From Marisa cornuarietis (Eukaryota; Mollusca; Gastropoda; Architaenioglossa; Ampullariidae): 64,000 nt of DNA. The stretch covers positions 124,001 through 188,000 of the forward strand of contig SMMW01000015.1 of NCBI GenBank assembly GCA_004794655.1. The letters are read 5' to 3'. Of the stretch, positions 11,470 through 23,600 are shown piece by piece. The position numbers and the translations under genes were made by a program. Position 1 is the first letter of the stretch. Every line of letters begins with the position of its first letter. Under the pieces are notes generated by a model. It was not told the origin of the DNA, did no database searches, and saw only the letters and a program-made list of their open reading frames with translations.

Positions 11470-13215
11470 ATTGCTAAAAATTAAAGATATAGAATTTCCG
11501 AGAGACCGTAAACAAAACACAGGTTTTCAATGAACTACCTGAAGAGAAGCTTACCAAATGGACAAATTGGGAATCGTCAATGGCTGGTGTACTCCAAATC
11601 GTCTTCTGTTTCTGCTGCAAGTTGTTTGCAAACACGAATTCCACTTTCGCATCTGATGGATTCCGTGATTGGAAAAATGCAAGCGTACTGAGTCTTTATG
11701 AGCATGAAAGATCAGAATCTCACATGACAGCAATTAAAGAGTCGCTGGAACTTGAATTACGACTGGATATGAAATGTACAGTGGACAAAATTAGCCATCA
11801 AATAACGAAGATAGGTCTCGATGGCGAAGTGTTTTTGAACGTCTGCTTGCTATTGTGCAGTTCCTAGCAGACCACAACATGGCATTCCGTGGATCAGCAT
11901 GGATCAAACTGTACGAGCCACACAATGGTAACTTTCTTGGGCTAGTTCAGCTGATTGCTCGATTTGATCCGATCATGCAAGAGCACTTGAAAAGGGGAAT
12001 GTCAGTGAAATTCACGATCACTACTTGGGAAATCGAATTCAGAATGAACTGATTTCTCTCATGGGAAACAAGGTGCAATCGACTATCATCAAGAGAATAA
12101 AATTTGCAAAGTACTTTAGTGTGATACTAGACTGCACAACTGACATGAGCCAAGAAAAGCAAATGTCGCTAACAGTCGGGTACGTTTCAGACGGTTCCGT
12201 CGATGACGTTCCTCCAGGAGTAGATGAACATTTCTTTGATTTCGTTGTTGTTTCTGACAGCACGGGAGAGAATCTGACTGATGTCCTAGAAGAGCTAGAA
12301 AAACTGGGGCTAGATTTTGCCGATATACGTAGCCAAGGCTACGACAACGGAGCCAACACGAAAGGAGAAAAGTCTGGAGTCCAAGCGCGTCTTAGGGAAA
12401 TAAATCCACGCGCCTTACTCTCTCCCTGTGCTTGTCACAGTTACAACCTCCTGCTTGGCGACATGGCCAAATGTTGCATAGAAAGTATGACATTTTTCAG
12501 CATCTTGCAACGATTGTACCTTCTCTTCTCTGGATCTGGGAAAAGGTGGGAAACTCCCAAACCTTTATGTGAAACAAGATGGGAAAGTCGTGTAGACAGC
12601 GTGAAAGCTGTGAGGTATCAAGCTGGAAACTTTTATGATGCATTGGTCAAACTGACGGAAGAAACGAACGATCCAAAACTTGGAGTGAAACTGAATCACT
12701 CGCTAACGAACTGAAGAATTTCAAATTCCTTATTTCCTTGTGCTTCTGGTATGACTTGTTGTTTCGAATAAACACGGTCAGTAAAGAACTTCAAGGTCTG
12801 ACTGCAGATTTTTCAGATGCACTAAATGGCCTGGAGGACATTTGGACATGGCTGAAAGATTATCGTTAAAATGGATTTTCAAGCTCTCTGATTAACGCAA
12901 GAGAAATTGCAGCGGATTTGGATACAGAACCAGTTTTTAAAGCTACACGAATTAGAAAGAGAAGGAGAATGTTTGATTACGAACAATACGAAGGAGAAAA
13001 TGAAGGAGGAAGAAATGCCCAGGAGGATTTCCGCATCAAGTACTTCAACATGATATTGCATAAAGCAACTGCCTCTTCAAAAATGATTTGAACAATTACG
13101 TAATCATAATAAATTTTTTTAAATTTATCTACAACTTCAAGGAGTTGCCAAAGTCGTGTTGGAAGAATTGGGAAGATGTGCTTACACATGAAGGTTTCTT
13201 CCTACCTTGCATCAC
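11470..13215 (+). pseudogene. ZMYM1-like hAT transposase, broken
   Basis: Three frames carry consecutive parts of one hAT transposase. QWLVYSKS shifts near 11600 to VFCFCCKLFANTN and GFRDWKNAS (the TTF-type zinc finger region), then HNMAFRGS with NGNFLGLVQLIARFDPIMQEHL (11877-12000), then the long frame 12025-12714 with QNELISLMGNKVQSTII, FSVILDCTTDMS, GYDNGANTKG, ACHSYNLLLG and ETRWESR. CDCT-, DNGAN- and ETRW-type blocks belong to the hAT RNase-H-like core (DUF4371 family). Remnants continue to about 13190, but the C-terminal dimerisation block is not found. At least three frameshifts and an in-frame stop at about 12868 make it non-functional. In related animals such genes are sometimes annotated as zinc finger MYM-type protein 1-like; here the hAT-type left end and the breaks favour a dead transposon. 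Confidence 0.85.
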
Positions 13216-14564
13216 TTAGATCTGTGACAAGCTTTTCTGAGCCACAGTCATAATGCTGCATCATGGAAAGACATGCATACGCCACTGTTGTTGTTGTTGT
13301 TGTTGTTTGTTGTTGTCTTTGAAAGGGAAAGTGCTTCCACCGAAAGGCGATTTCGCACTGTGGAGGGGGGGGGGCAAGGGGGGAGCAGAGGGGGAAGCTG
13401 GAGGTGATGGTGGTAAGGAAGGAAGGGACCGGGAGAAGGGTTGTCGTTCTCTTTCGCCGCAGGTGTTGTTTACTGGTGTTGGTGCCCTCTGCCATCTGTA
13501 GTGCCGTGCTCTTATGTCCTGTAGGCCTGCCAAGTCCGCAGAGGTGGCGTACTCTCCAGGTTGCCGGATCTCTTAGGTTGCCCTATTTCTATATCCTAGA
13601 CTTAGTTTGAGGACTTATTGAGATTTATGCTTGGCCTTTTTTTTTTTTTTTTTTTAAAGCTCTGGTTATGAGAGACCATTGTTTCAAGTTGTTTTTATAC
13701 TGATGAAACAGTATAATATGTTTTAATTAATATAATTAATTTTATATTAATATTTATAATTTTATATTAATTTTATATTAATTTTAATATTAATTAATAA
13801 TATAAAATATTTATGCCACAGGTGAAAAGACATATAATATCCATGAAAAGATCTCAACTCTAACCCACTGACAAAAGCAGGAACAAGCGAGGGTTTTAAC
13901 TACTACACTATAGTAGCATCTAGCTTTCGGGTGCGGCAGCATAAAGTGACTTTTAATTTAGAACAGCGCCATCTGTGTAAGGACTCACTTGATATTCTGA
14001 CTGTAGTTGTTGTCTTCAACGTTTTACCGTATTTCTACGAAGGTTCACTAAGAAAACGGTGATAATATTGTTTTTGAAACGAAAATTATCTTCTCTGAAC
14101 GTTAGCAAGGGAAACAATCCAACGTTGTGTCAATACGAAGTGCATGGTGTGTAACTGTGTTATGAGATGACTGATTTTACAACAGTTTTCAAATCTACAA
14201 ATCTATAGTACCAAACAAACATATATTTTATTAGAATACACATTAGACTTTGACTATTACTTAATAGTAAGCGTCTTTATTCTGTTCTATAGCTTACATC
14301 CTCTGTGGTTTCAATCATTCAACCATCCCTTACTACGTCATACATTGTACCTCATACTCACTACATCGTAATCCTACATACATCTTAAGAAGTTTTCTGC
14401 AAATGTTTCCTACCATTTTAAAATGTTTGCAAAATGTTTCAGTTTTAAATGTTTATTGGGTAAATGTTTCTAAAATGTTTCATATCAAACTTTTACATTA
14501 TTACAACTATGTTAGCGTTTTTAAAACGTTTATAAAATGTTTCATTGCTATCTGGGTTGTATAA
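13216..14564. other. Non-coding stretch with low-complexity runs
   Basis: It holds a TTG-repeat run (about 13285-13316), a G run near 13363-13380, a poly-T tract (13637-13656), an AT-only stretch (13725-13815), and a cluster of AAAATGTTT-type units (about 14398-14545). CATACGCCACTG at about 13273-13284 and CACGCCACTG at about 14679-14690 resemble right ends of hAT elements (CAGTGGCGT type), but no matching left ends were found. No gene is supported. Confidence 0.45.
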
Positions 14565-16010
14565 CTATTTACGTAGTACGAGATACATATTGAGGCGGCA
14601 AGAGAAATGCAGGAAAACGCGAAGCTTACCGCTCCCACCCCCCAGTCCCCTAGCTGGTCCCCAGTGGGAAATCTCACTCACGCCACTGTACGCACGTAAT
14701 CCCTGGGAACGATGCTCTCTTAGAATCTCTCGATCGTTGTCTATGTGTGAGAACCCTGACACCTTAACACTTTTTCCACTAAGTTTGTTTCTGCCTTTCG
14801 TAAGCACATCCGTCTTGTCTGTCCATCGGGTAAAACGGGCTATGATGGTCCGTGGTTTAGGGCCTAATCGGTGTGCACGACCTATGTCCAATAATGCCCA
14901 AACTTTATCAGGAACAGTGCCATGTAAAGCATCGATCACCTTCTGAGCACAATTAGAGAATGTTTCTTTGTCCGATTTCTGAATTCCATAGAATTTAAGA
15001 TTGTCTCTCCTTGAAAACGTCTCTAACTTGTCTATTCATTTGTAATTGTCATGAACTCATTTAGCCTACCTTCCATGTCCATAACTATACAAGTTGTTTC
15101 TTGAAACTTTCTGTGCACTTGGTCGAATTCCTCTTCTAGATAATAATAATAATAACGGAAATTTATATAGCGCATTTCCCTGCTTTACAGAAGGCTCAAT
15201 GCGCTTTACAAAGAAATTCAAAGACACAAATTTACTCAACCGACAAAGTGAAACAGACTAAAACATGTCCACAAACAATGGTACAGAGATATATCAACAA
15301 AATTAATATATACCCCCCCCCCCAACACACACACACAAAAGAAAAACCTCTGGGCACTAATAAAAACACGTACACGGACGCACGCAAAGTAAGATGCAAA
15401 TGTAATGTCTATAGAAGGACGAATGGGACGAAGAAACACATGAAGCCAGTAGTCAGTAACATTGTGCTCAACCCAATTGAAAATCTGTAAGCAAGGCTGC
15501 AAATAATAATGAAATAATGATGCTGGCTTGTATAGCGCCAAATCCTGGCCTGTGTACAATTCTAGATCGCAGGGCACTGACGTCAGACCCAATCGAACTC
15601 AGAGTGTCTTGGACAGAACTTAGCTTATCTTTCACAGAGTTAAAACCAGCCATTAACTGTTCTTGTTGCTGTTCAAACATGGCAGTGAGCATCAACTTCA
15701 TATCATTATTGGAATCAAGGTCGCCCGTACTGGTCTTGGAATCAGTTTTCTCTAGGCCCAGATCTGGAGCAGGGCTTAATTCTATGTCCCCAGAACATAA
15801 CAATATGCTAGCAATTATGACTGCTATAGTAGTACACACCGTACCCTCAAAATCCGAAACTTGCTGTGTAATCTCACTGACGCGCGATCGAGCTCGTTTG
15901 TGCATGAAAAACCAGAAAATCCACACAAATCGGCCACAAATGTTCCTGAAAGTTGAATGCTCTACAGGCATGGCTATCAGCACCACTTTGGACACAAAAT
16001 CACAACAGAT
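14565..16010 (-). pseudogene. LINE ORF1 protein relic with degenerate 2A-like motif
   Basis: On the minus strand the N-terminal part (15995 to about 15570) has a hydrophobic segment, VCTTIAVIIASILLCSG, running into DIELSPAPD, then a coiled-coil-like region (MLTAMFEQQQEQLMAGFNSV). After an insertion (15142-15559) the C-terminal part resumes with EEEFDQVHRKFQE, an RRM-type block (LKFYGI), VIDALHGTVPDKVW, IGRAHRLGPKPRTIIARFTR and the following K/R-rich part. This order (coiled coil, RRM, C-terminal domain) is that of ORF1 proteins in L1/L2/CR1-type LINEs. DIELSPAPD resembles the 2A ribosome-skipping motif D(V/I)ExNPGP, known from some CR1/L2-type LINEs, with N and G replaced. Frameshifts and the insertion break the gene. 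Confidence 0.65.
15142..15559 (-). mobile_element. Short LINE-tail insertion with 8-bp target duplication
   Basis: It is bounded by TTCTAGAT at 15134-15141 and 15560-15567, which restores the ORF1 sequence when removed. Read on +, it begins (AAT)n, then GGAAATTTATATAGCGCATTT and CAATGCGCTTTACA, the inverse of a common L2/CR1-type 3' end. A second tail-like piece (AATGATGCTGGCTTGTATAGCGCC) lies at its right end, so it may be a compound insertion. A C run and AC repeat occur near 15312-15340. Confidence 0.6.
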
Positions 16011-17296
16011 AAAATGACGTTGTCGTAGTTATAACAGGAAAATGAAATCCAAATCCAAACTATAAACAAAAAACGTCTGTACACAGCCTGTGAGCGCAGT
16101 TCACCCCCCCCCCATCTCGTGCAGTGTTGTAGATCTGAGTTGTTCGCTGTCTATATTAGGTTACTAAAAGTAATGCAAATATTGCCCGTCGAATAATAAT
16201 TTGTAAGCATACTACTATACTGGGAAAATAATTAATGATTACAGTTAAATGATTAATGTAAGGGGCTCAGAAAGGTCCTCTGCCCGTACTGGCTCTCGGC
16301 GGGTTTATGTGCTGAACCTGCTCACTATCGCCCAATATATGCAAAAGCAGCGAGCCCTGTCAGCTGCCACGTTTATTCCATGTGCTCCACCCCACGACAG
16401 GTACAGTAATAATAATAATAATAATGATTTCTATAGCACCTTTCTCCACCATTAAGATGAACTCAAAGTGCTTTACACAAAGAACACCACACATACATGA
16501 TAAATTCTAGCGCGTTCAGTCGTCAATTCTGGAATCGAGGACGTACGAGGACAAGTGTTTTCCTATTTTTCAGTCTGACCATGATAACTTACACATTGAA
16601 AACATCGCTATTATTTTCTTATGAGGCCACCCACCAATGACATGGATGTGCTTACAGTTGCATGGGTTATAGTTTTAGAATCACTAAAACATAGCCGAAT
16701 TCATGTAGTAAGATCATCAGGTTAGTTTTACAATCACCATAAAAGCCAGATTCTGTTCAAGACTTTCTGGATTGAACCACAGGAGGGAATCAACAGCATG
16801 TTGGGGGTAGTCATAGTCTGTTCACTGGCGCCAGTCGTAACGATTGTGGAGAAAGAGTTGTGGATGCCACTGAGACACGCCCCTATGTATGACACCTCCG
16901 CTATGCAAGTATTTCAGAGCATGTAGTATAATCCGCAAGATATGTACGTGTGACCGCTAGCTCTGGCAGTCCTGTTATGAAAAAGGCAGGCAGCAGGTGA
17001 CGGCGAGAACCTGAGCCCACAGCAGGCATGACTGTCTACAGTTCATGGCGATGGACAAAGCTACAGTAATGTGGGAGAATAATCTCATGTTGTAACTGCT
17101 TAGTTAATACAAATAGTTCTTGTCCATAGAGCACATCATCGTAGATAAGCTGGGATCTACACGACCACACAGCAAATAAAAAGTCTGTAGTTGTAGATCA
17201 AAGTGTAGATCCATGTCCGGCGTGCATATAAATTGCTGGCAGAGGCGTCGCCTCAAGACAATGGCCGTGCACAACAGGTCATGGGACGGATGATCG
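16011..17296. other. Upstream region of PIK3C3, mostly unassigned
   Basis: A short LINE-tail remnant, (AAT)n followed by TTTCTATAGCACCTTT, occurs at about 16406-16500. The rest has no recognisable gene. Promoter elements of PIK3C3 may lie here or in the next 260 bp, but no TATA box or initiator stands out. Confidence 0.4.
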
Positions 17297-17430
17297 ATGA
17301 TGATGTCCATTTATAATGCGCAGGTATCCATTCAGACTGACTGACTTATCAATTGATGTGTGCTATAGATATGCACACTCAACAAACATCACTGATAGCT
17401 TCGCTGCGTGCTGTGCAACCATCTACGGGG
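17297..17430. repeat. Interspersed repeat shared with 1361-1440, close to PIK3C3 start
   Basis: The blocks TATCAATTGATGT, ATAGATATGCAC, AACAAACATCACTG, GCTTCGCTGCGT and TGTGCAACCA occur in the same order at about 1361-1430. The preceding ATTATAATG-GCAGGTATCCATTC stretch (17309-17335) also occurs at 35118-35144 in a LINE 3' region. The repeat ends about 130 bp before the PIK3C3 start codon. Confidence 0.6.
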
Positions 17431-17537
17431 TGCTGTCACAGATGTGTATGTTCTCTGTAGTCATTGGTGGGTACGACGCTTACCTGCTTACGTCATGCAA
17501 AGCAAGGGACTGCACTCGCTGTCTTCCTGTCCGTGCA

Positions 17538-17585
17538 ATGCCAACTTTCGGTGGCAACAATGGTAGAAGCAAGCAATCGCTTTAA
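17538..17585 (+). promoter_or_regulatory. Possible overlapping upstream ORF of PIK3C3
   Basis: An ATG at 17538 opens a 15-codon frame ending at TAA 17583-17585. It overlaps the PIK3C3 start (17560) in another frame. If the transcript starts upstream of it, scanning ribosomes would meet it first and PIK3C3 translation could be dampened. The transcription start is not known from the sequence, so this is only a possibility. Confidence 0.3.
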
Positions 17586-17630
17586 TTATGTTTACAGCTG
17601 TGAGCTGGACATCAACATCGAGATCAAAAT
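17560..17630 (+). CDS. PIK3C3: PIK3C3 exon 1 (coding part)
   Basis: It encodes [23 protein letters not shown] and two bases of the next codon. The start sits in GGCAACAATGG. The donor is AAAAT|gtaaga, phase 2; with the first base of exon 2 the split codon is ATA (Ile). The YSC-LDIN motif matches the VPS34 N-terminus. The exon is too short to be found as a long open frame. Confidence 0.93.
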
Positions 17631-20600
17631 GTAAGATAAATTAATACAAAGCAAGAAAATCGTTATTCGAGTGTGAGTGGATGAAAGCCTTCCATTTTTT
17701 TTTCGCGTTGGTAACTTTAGTCAAAAGGGGTGTACATAGTGTTTCTGGACAATCTAATTTTTGGGGTAACATTTAGTGTTAGACAAGGTCTTATTGCAAG
17801 GTAGGAATGCATAATCAAACTAAGAACAAAGGTAATAACCGAATGATAATCTGCTAAAACATATCGAGCATTAAATTATTTTTCTTCCTCTTGAAAAGTT
17901 CATCGTAGGAGGTTATTGACTTTTATTACATTGCATTTGGAAGTAACACATTTTCTTGCCTAAACTTTGAAGATTTGAAGTACTAACAAATGTTAGTTTG
18001 TCGAAGCTGGATTATTACTTGGTTTTGTTCCTTGGTGTGTTCCTTGATATTATTCAGTAGTTTTTTTATAATGATAAAGGTGGATTATTGGCAGGTAAAG
18101 AAACATCTTTTTGGATGATGTTCAAATGTAGACACTGATGAATTTATATACCACAGATATACTTTAAGTATTGATTAGTATTTCCATTCACAATTTAATA
18201 TAGGTCCTAAATAATGGATAAATTTAATTTTTCTAATGCCGAAAGTGATTTCATTTATAAGTCTATATAGTTTATTATTTCTTATATTTTACAGCTTGTG
18301 AAGTTACAAGAAGAATTTGTAAAAATCAAAATTATCTAGAATGATATTCATACTATTCAATTTAATGATCTTAGAGTTATTGTACAGTGTTTGGGACAGT
18401 GCAAAAACTGTTTGGAAATGGTGTTCATAGCACCAACGAAAAATGCTGATGAAATCATCAAGGAACATGTTATTTAAAGAAATAATGGGTTAAATAACTA
18501 TATATATCATTATTTTGATGAAAGACTAAAGTACCTTTTACTCCATTTACCAAGCTTTTGATGTAAAATGTTACTTGATGACATAATTAATGATAATTAG
18601 ATTGCAGAGGTCATTCTAGGCTGAGGCCTTGTTGGATTCCTGCAAAAATTTCATTGAAGAAAGTATAGCTTAATGCATTCAGTCCAGGTGTATGACACAT
18701 TTGAGCTATAAAATAGTTCATTCAAACTGGGTATATCGATGCAATTGAGCTATAGAGTTATAAAGATGTTTGCATTCCCAGGTGCGAACTTTGAGGGAAT
18801 CATTAACAATTAGCATGACCATGCACCTGCAATAAAACTGTATTTTAACACACAGATGGTGCAGCATTAAAAAAAAATAATTGTTGACATTCTGTGCATA
18901 GGCATGAAACTGACCATCTACAATTGATGCTTATGTTTAGATAATTTTTACACCAACGAAGTCTTATCCACCCAACCAGCTTCAAATTTTGCACCAGAAA
19001 GTTCATTGATGAAGGCAATACAGTGGAAATAATCTGAATTGGTCTTTCCAAGGGCATTTAAAGTAAGAGAAAGGAAAATTGTCAGACATGTTTCCTATCT
19101 TGTTCATGGGCAAAAAAAAAACAAAAAAAAAAACCCAACCCCAAAAGATGCCTCAGACATCAGCAGCTGACAAAGACTTAATCTTGTAAGTGCACCACCG
19201 AAGCTGTGCGTAGAATTGTAAATGTGGACATTTAATCAATGGATGGTGACAGAGACAGAGATTTTGACCACAGGTAAATAAAAGAAAAGGCTCTTGGCCT
19301 CAGAAGTTTACAGTGCCAAAAGTGGTTTTGGTTGATGAACATGATGTACAATGTGCCTAAACCACAATACCCTTCCCCTACCTGGTTGTTTGAATGACTA
19401 AATAAGCTCAAATGTGTAACCACATTCACTCTTTGGAAACAGACATTCTTGAGAGAGATTTCAGCAGGGTAAACTGTTTAAAGATTTTTTCCCCCCTATC
19501 ATGACAGTTATTTCCGAAACTAAGAATTTGTCAGGTTTGCTGTTTGCAATAATCTATGCAAACACATAACAGGTTCCCAAAAAAATGTAAAAACCTGTCT
19601 GCAATAGGTGATGATGCTTCTGCAGTTTTGGTACTCTCCATCAGCCCCATTTTTTTTTCTTGTCTAAAGAAGAGAGCAACAACATAAAGAATTAAATATC
19701 TTGACAGATTTCTTTGGAAAGTTGGCATAAGTGAGCAGCAAGGTCAGTCAGCATTTTCTTATTCCATACCACACTGCAGATTGTGAGAGGGGCTTCAGTC
19801 ATCAAATACTAATAATTACTGGTCATAAGTCAGTAATCATTATTGGTCAGTGCAGAGAGTGCAACCTATCTTGGTCCTGATGCTGCGCATTACAAGTGCA
19901 GAAATTAAATTAATAAAGCCTTCTCATCGAACTTCCCTTTAGAAGAAACATTTAAATCTTCTGATGATAAAATGTGAAGGTGGGTCACTTGTGGACCATA
20001 ACTTCATTGATTCTGTGGTGTTGTGGAAAAAGAAGAAAGGCTGAAGTCACACAAATACAATAACGAAGAACATTTCAAGTGACAAGACTCAACCATTGCA
20101 TTGATGGGGCAAATGGAAAGTGTAAACACTGATAGCATCTGTAAGGTTGACACAAAGAGTAATTGATCTGCAAATTTAGGATGCTCTGATCGACCTAATG
20201 ATAAAAAAGATGATTTTATCAATGAAAGATGTCTGTATTTGATTAATTTTTAGTTTCTTACAATTAGTAAAGTATTTTGAACTGTATTGGATTATATAAA
20301 CTAAAATAGGTGTATATATATATATATATGTGTGTGTGTCTGAAAAAGCAGTAAAAATGTGTGTTTTAATGTGCCCCTTGTTTCATTATTTAGGGGACCC
20401 TTTCTTTTTATTGAGAGGGCCCATTGACCCTTTTTTTATATCCGAGAATAACCTCTTAAATTATCATGCTTTATAATTTTAAGGCTCTGTAGCTTTGTAG
20501 TTAAGGATGAATTTTAGCTTTGCTTTGCTTGGACGCTAATTAGACTGATGCTGATGTAGAGTTGGGATATCAACATGATTGGAGAACGGCACCCCCCCAA

Positions 20601-23600
20601 AAAAAAAAATTCAAACAGTTTCAACTATAGGTGAGCCACCTTTTCCAAAAATGGCATGTGCATGGCAGAAACCCCATCTGGCAGCAGTTAAAGTGTAAGC
20701 TTATCTGGCATTTTCAGATGGCCCATGACAGCACTTTTGAAGACTGTCTTAAGAGTACATTAGAGGGAGGCTAACAGAAAAAGAAATTTCTGGCAAAATC
20801 AAAGGAATTAACAGACCATAACATACAAGTCTTTTTTTATCATCATTCAGGAAGGCTTATGTTGAGAGCTTTGTCAGCCTCTTCATTCATCCAGCCCCCC
20901 AACAACCTGTATATCATCATAGGTCAGCTAGTACTGGTCACCAAATTGAAGCTTGTTTGTGCCTGTGAACACTTAGTAGAAATTGGCATCTGATATATCA
21001 TTGAAGGTTGAAGGTGATGGCAGTTGAAGGTTGGGCTTTGCCATGAACTATGCGCTAGACACAATGGACACTTTCTCTGTGTTCATTATGCTATGATACC
21101 TTTGTCTTTACATATGATAATAAAGTTTTAAGAGCCATATTCCGTACTTTGTTCATCATTCTAGTCAAAGGTAGTATTTTAAATCAAACTTTTATTTTTT
21201 AGGAAAATGCATCTAATGCTTTGTGTCATATTTATTTGTGTGTTTAGCAATGAATGGCTTATTTATACCTGTGACTAGTTAAGATATTTTTCTGATTTAT
21301 TCTTTTTTTAAATTTTGTTCCACAGAGGCACACTAGAAGGGGGTAGAGAGAGACCATCATTTACAGAACTCATTGCAGATCCAGCCAAACGGTTTTCAGG
21401 TGCACATCAGGATAACTGCTCAGACTTGTTTGTGTCTTGCCAGGTGTTTAGTGATGGACGCGCTATGGCTCTTCCTGTACAAACAAGCTATAAAGCATTC
21501 AGCACACGCTGGAAGTATGTATGATAGTAGGAATATTTGTCACATTACCTTGAAAAGGAATTAGTAGATAATTATTTAAAGTGAAATTTCAGATAATGAT
21601 AAACTATTTCCAGTATTCACCTGTATTCAGTATTCCAAGTTGATGTATTATGTAGGAGAATGTCCTAACTTTTTTCTTTGAAAAGATTCTTTTCTGTTTT
21701 CTGTCTCACTGTTGCCTATCCTATTTTTTCTTTAGAAAGTTCAAAAGGAAAGAAAGCTACACTTTCTTTTTAGGTGAGATTTAATGATTTCAGTAACTTG
21801 TTTTAAACTTGAAGAGGTTATGAATGAAAAGTTTTGGGTGGAAAATGGAGAAACAACTCTGTAAGTGGTCTTGAGAGAGACCCACAAGACAGAACTTTAC
21901 TTATATGTCTATACATGTCACTACCAACATACTCATCTTTAGTCAACATGCAGCCTTTGACATGATAGCAATCAGTATTACTATGACAGAAAAAACCCGG
22001 TGTTCAATATGTTGATTTATTCTGAACATTGTGTTCAGTGTATATGGTGTTCAATTCTTGATAAGTCCACAGATGATTATTTAACAGTTTTAAGGGGGTT
22101 GTAAACGTGGGATGCATCCTGATTACTGAGCATGTGTTTAAAAATAGCCCATATTCATGATATTAGTTCATGCAGACAACATATACAAATAAAGTGACTG
22201 ATGTGACGATTATTACCACGGGTAAGAGGATCTGGGCTAACCAGCCTGAGGGGAATGGGACTCTCTGCTGGCTCGCTGTACCCACTTTAAGCCCCTCACA
22301 CCAAATCACCCGTGGTTCGCACTTTCCACACGCTTACGTACTAACAACTACATTCTCCCACGTGTGCACACACAACCAACAGACAAGGTTGGAAAACATA
22401 TAAAATTATAATTACACACAAAAGTAAAATCAGATTGAGCACATTAAAAGATCATAGGATAATGACATTCCATATGGATACAAGGATCAATCAAGAGTTG
22501 AGCTACTTCTGTTCATACATAAACAACATCAGATGTTTGCACAGAATATACATACGACCTGGACCTGCAGTCCGCTTCCCGACCACCAGTTCTTGAAACC
22601 ACTTCTTGAACTGCTTCAGCCCTTCTCGCTGGGATTCTTGACGACTCGTGTCGCCCTCTTCCGCCGTGGCTCTGGCTGTCTCTTAGGCCTGATCCCTTGG
22701 GAACCCTGTCCCCAGACCTCTGGAACGTACGACAGGTGTAGTTCCGTCTCCTGAGACCTGTCGCCTTCACTCACACCGCTGCATACACTCTTGGCTTAGA
22801 GCGGGCGATCTTCCTCTCCCTGTCAGGCTGTCCTCCGTGATCCTATTATTGCACCACTAGACCCGAGTGGTGCTAGCTGGTGGAAATACGAATCACTGGC
22901 AGATAGAGATGGACCAAACTCCGACCTCTTGTACCCGGCACCCACCTGGCGGTACACACATCTTCCTCCTTCGAGGGTTCGAGCAAAAAAGCCCCTTTCC
23001 TTGTCTCCTTTCTTCGTTCACGTGGTCAGGTGTGTCAGTGGTCTCCCATTGGCTCTTGCTCTCTCGCATTCGCTCGCGACACATGCGCTTCTATACTAGC
23101 CAATCGTGCATCGGTTTACAGGCTATCCACATGGTATCGCTACACACTCGCTGGCCAATGCATAACCTATCAACCCAGACTAAACTGACCACTTCACCAC
23201 GCCCCATCGTCTGCTTTCCTCGCTCAGCACCGACGGCCCGTCTGCAGCAAGGAAAACAACCACTATTGTCCGGGCTTAGTGCGCTGTGATTTCAATTAGC
23301 GATCTACCCCCTAGGCGATACTTGGTGGCCTCCCTAACATAACCAGCCAGTTCCAAGGCCATACTGACCAGGAGCAGACCAATCAATCAATCCTCTTAGT
23401 GCTATTTGCACATAAGGCCTCAACCAGAGCCCGCCACTGATGTCGATCGGTGAAACCCGCTCCAGGCGACCCCATGTCCAGCCCTTTCCTTTCATCTCCC
23501 TTTCCACTGTTCTTCTCCAGGTTTCCTTTGGGCGGCCTCGTTTTCTTCGGCTGTCTGGAGTCCATCGTAGGGCGATTCTGGAGATGTCTGCTGTCTGCTG

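Larger units (their letters stand above)
10668..13215 (+). mobile_element. Decayed autonomous hAT element (ZMYM1-like transposase)
   Basis: The left end begins CAGGGCCGTGCTTAGGGGCA, followed by CATCTGCCTAGGGCCCC, a usual start for ZMYM1-type hAT elements. The interior carries a broken transposase gene from about 11470. A matching right terminal repeat was not found; the end is put where coding similarity stops. A palindromic MITE between 89-bp direct repeats (10972-11457) interrupts the 5' part. Confidence 0.7.

Noticed and set aside
11470..13215. A host ZMYM1-like zinc finger gene
   Set aside because: Several frameshifts, an in-frame stop, and a hAT-type left terminus upstream favour a dead transposon.
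13202..13610. Four overlapping open frames on both strands
   Set aside because: They are low-complexity (TTG runs, G runs, CTC-rich) and share no recognisable motif; chance openings are more likely.
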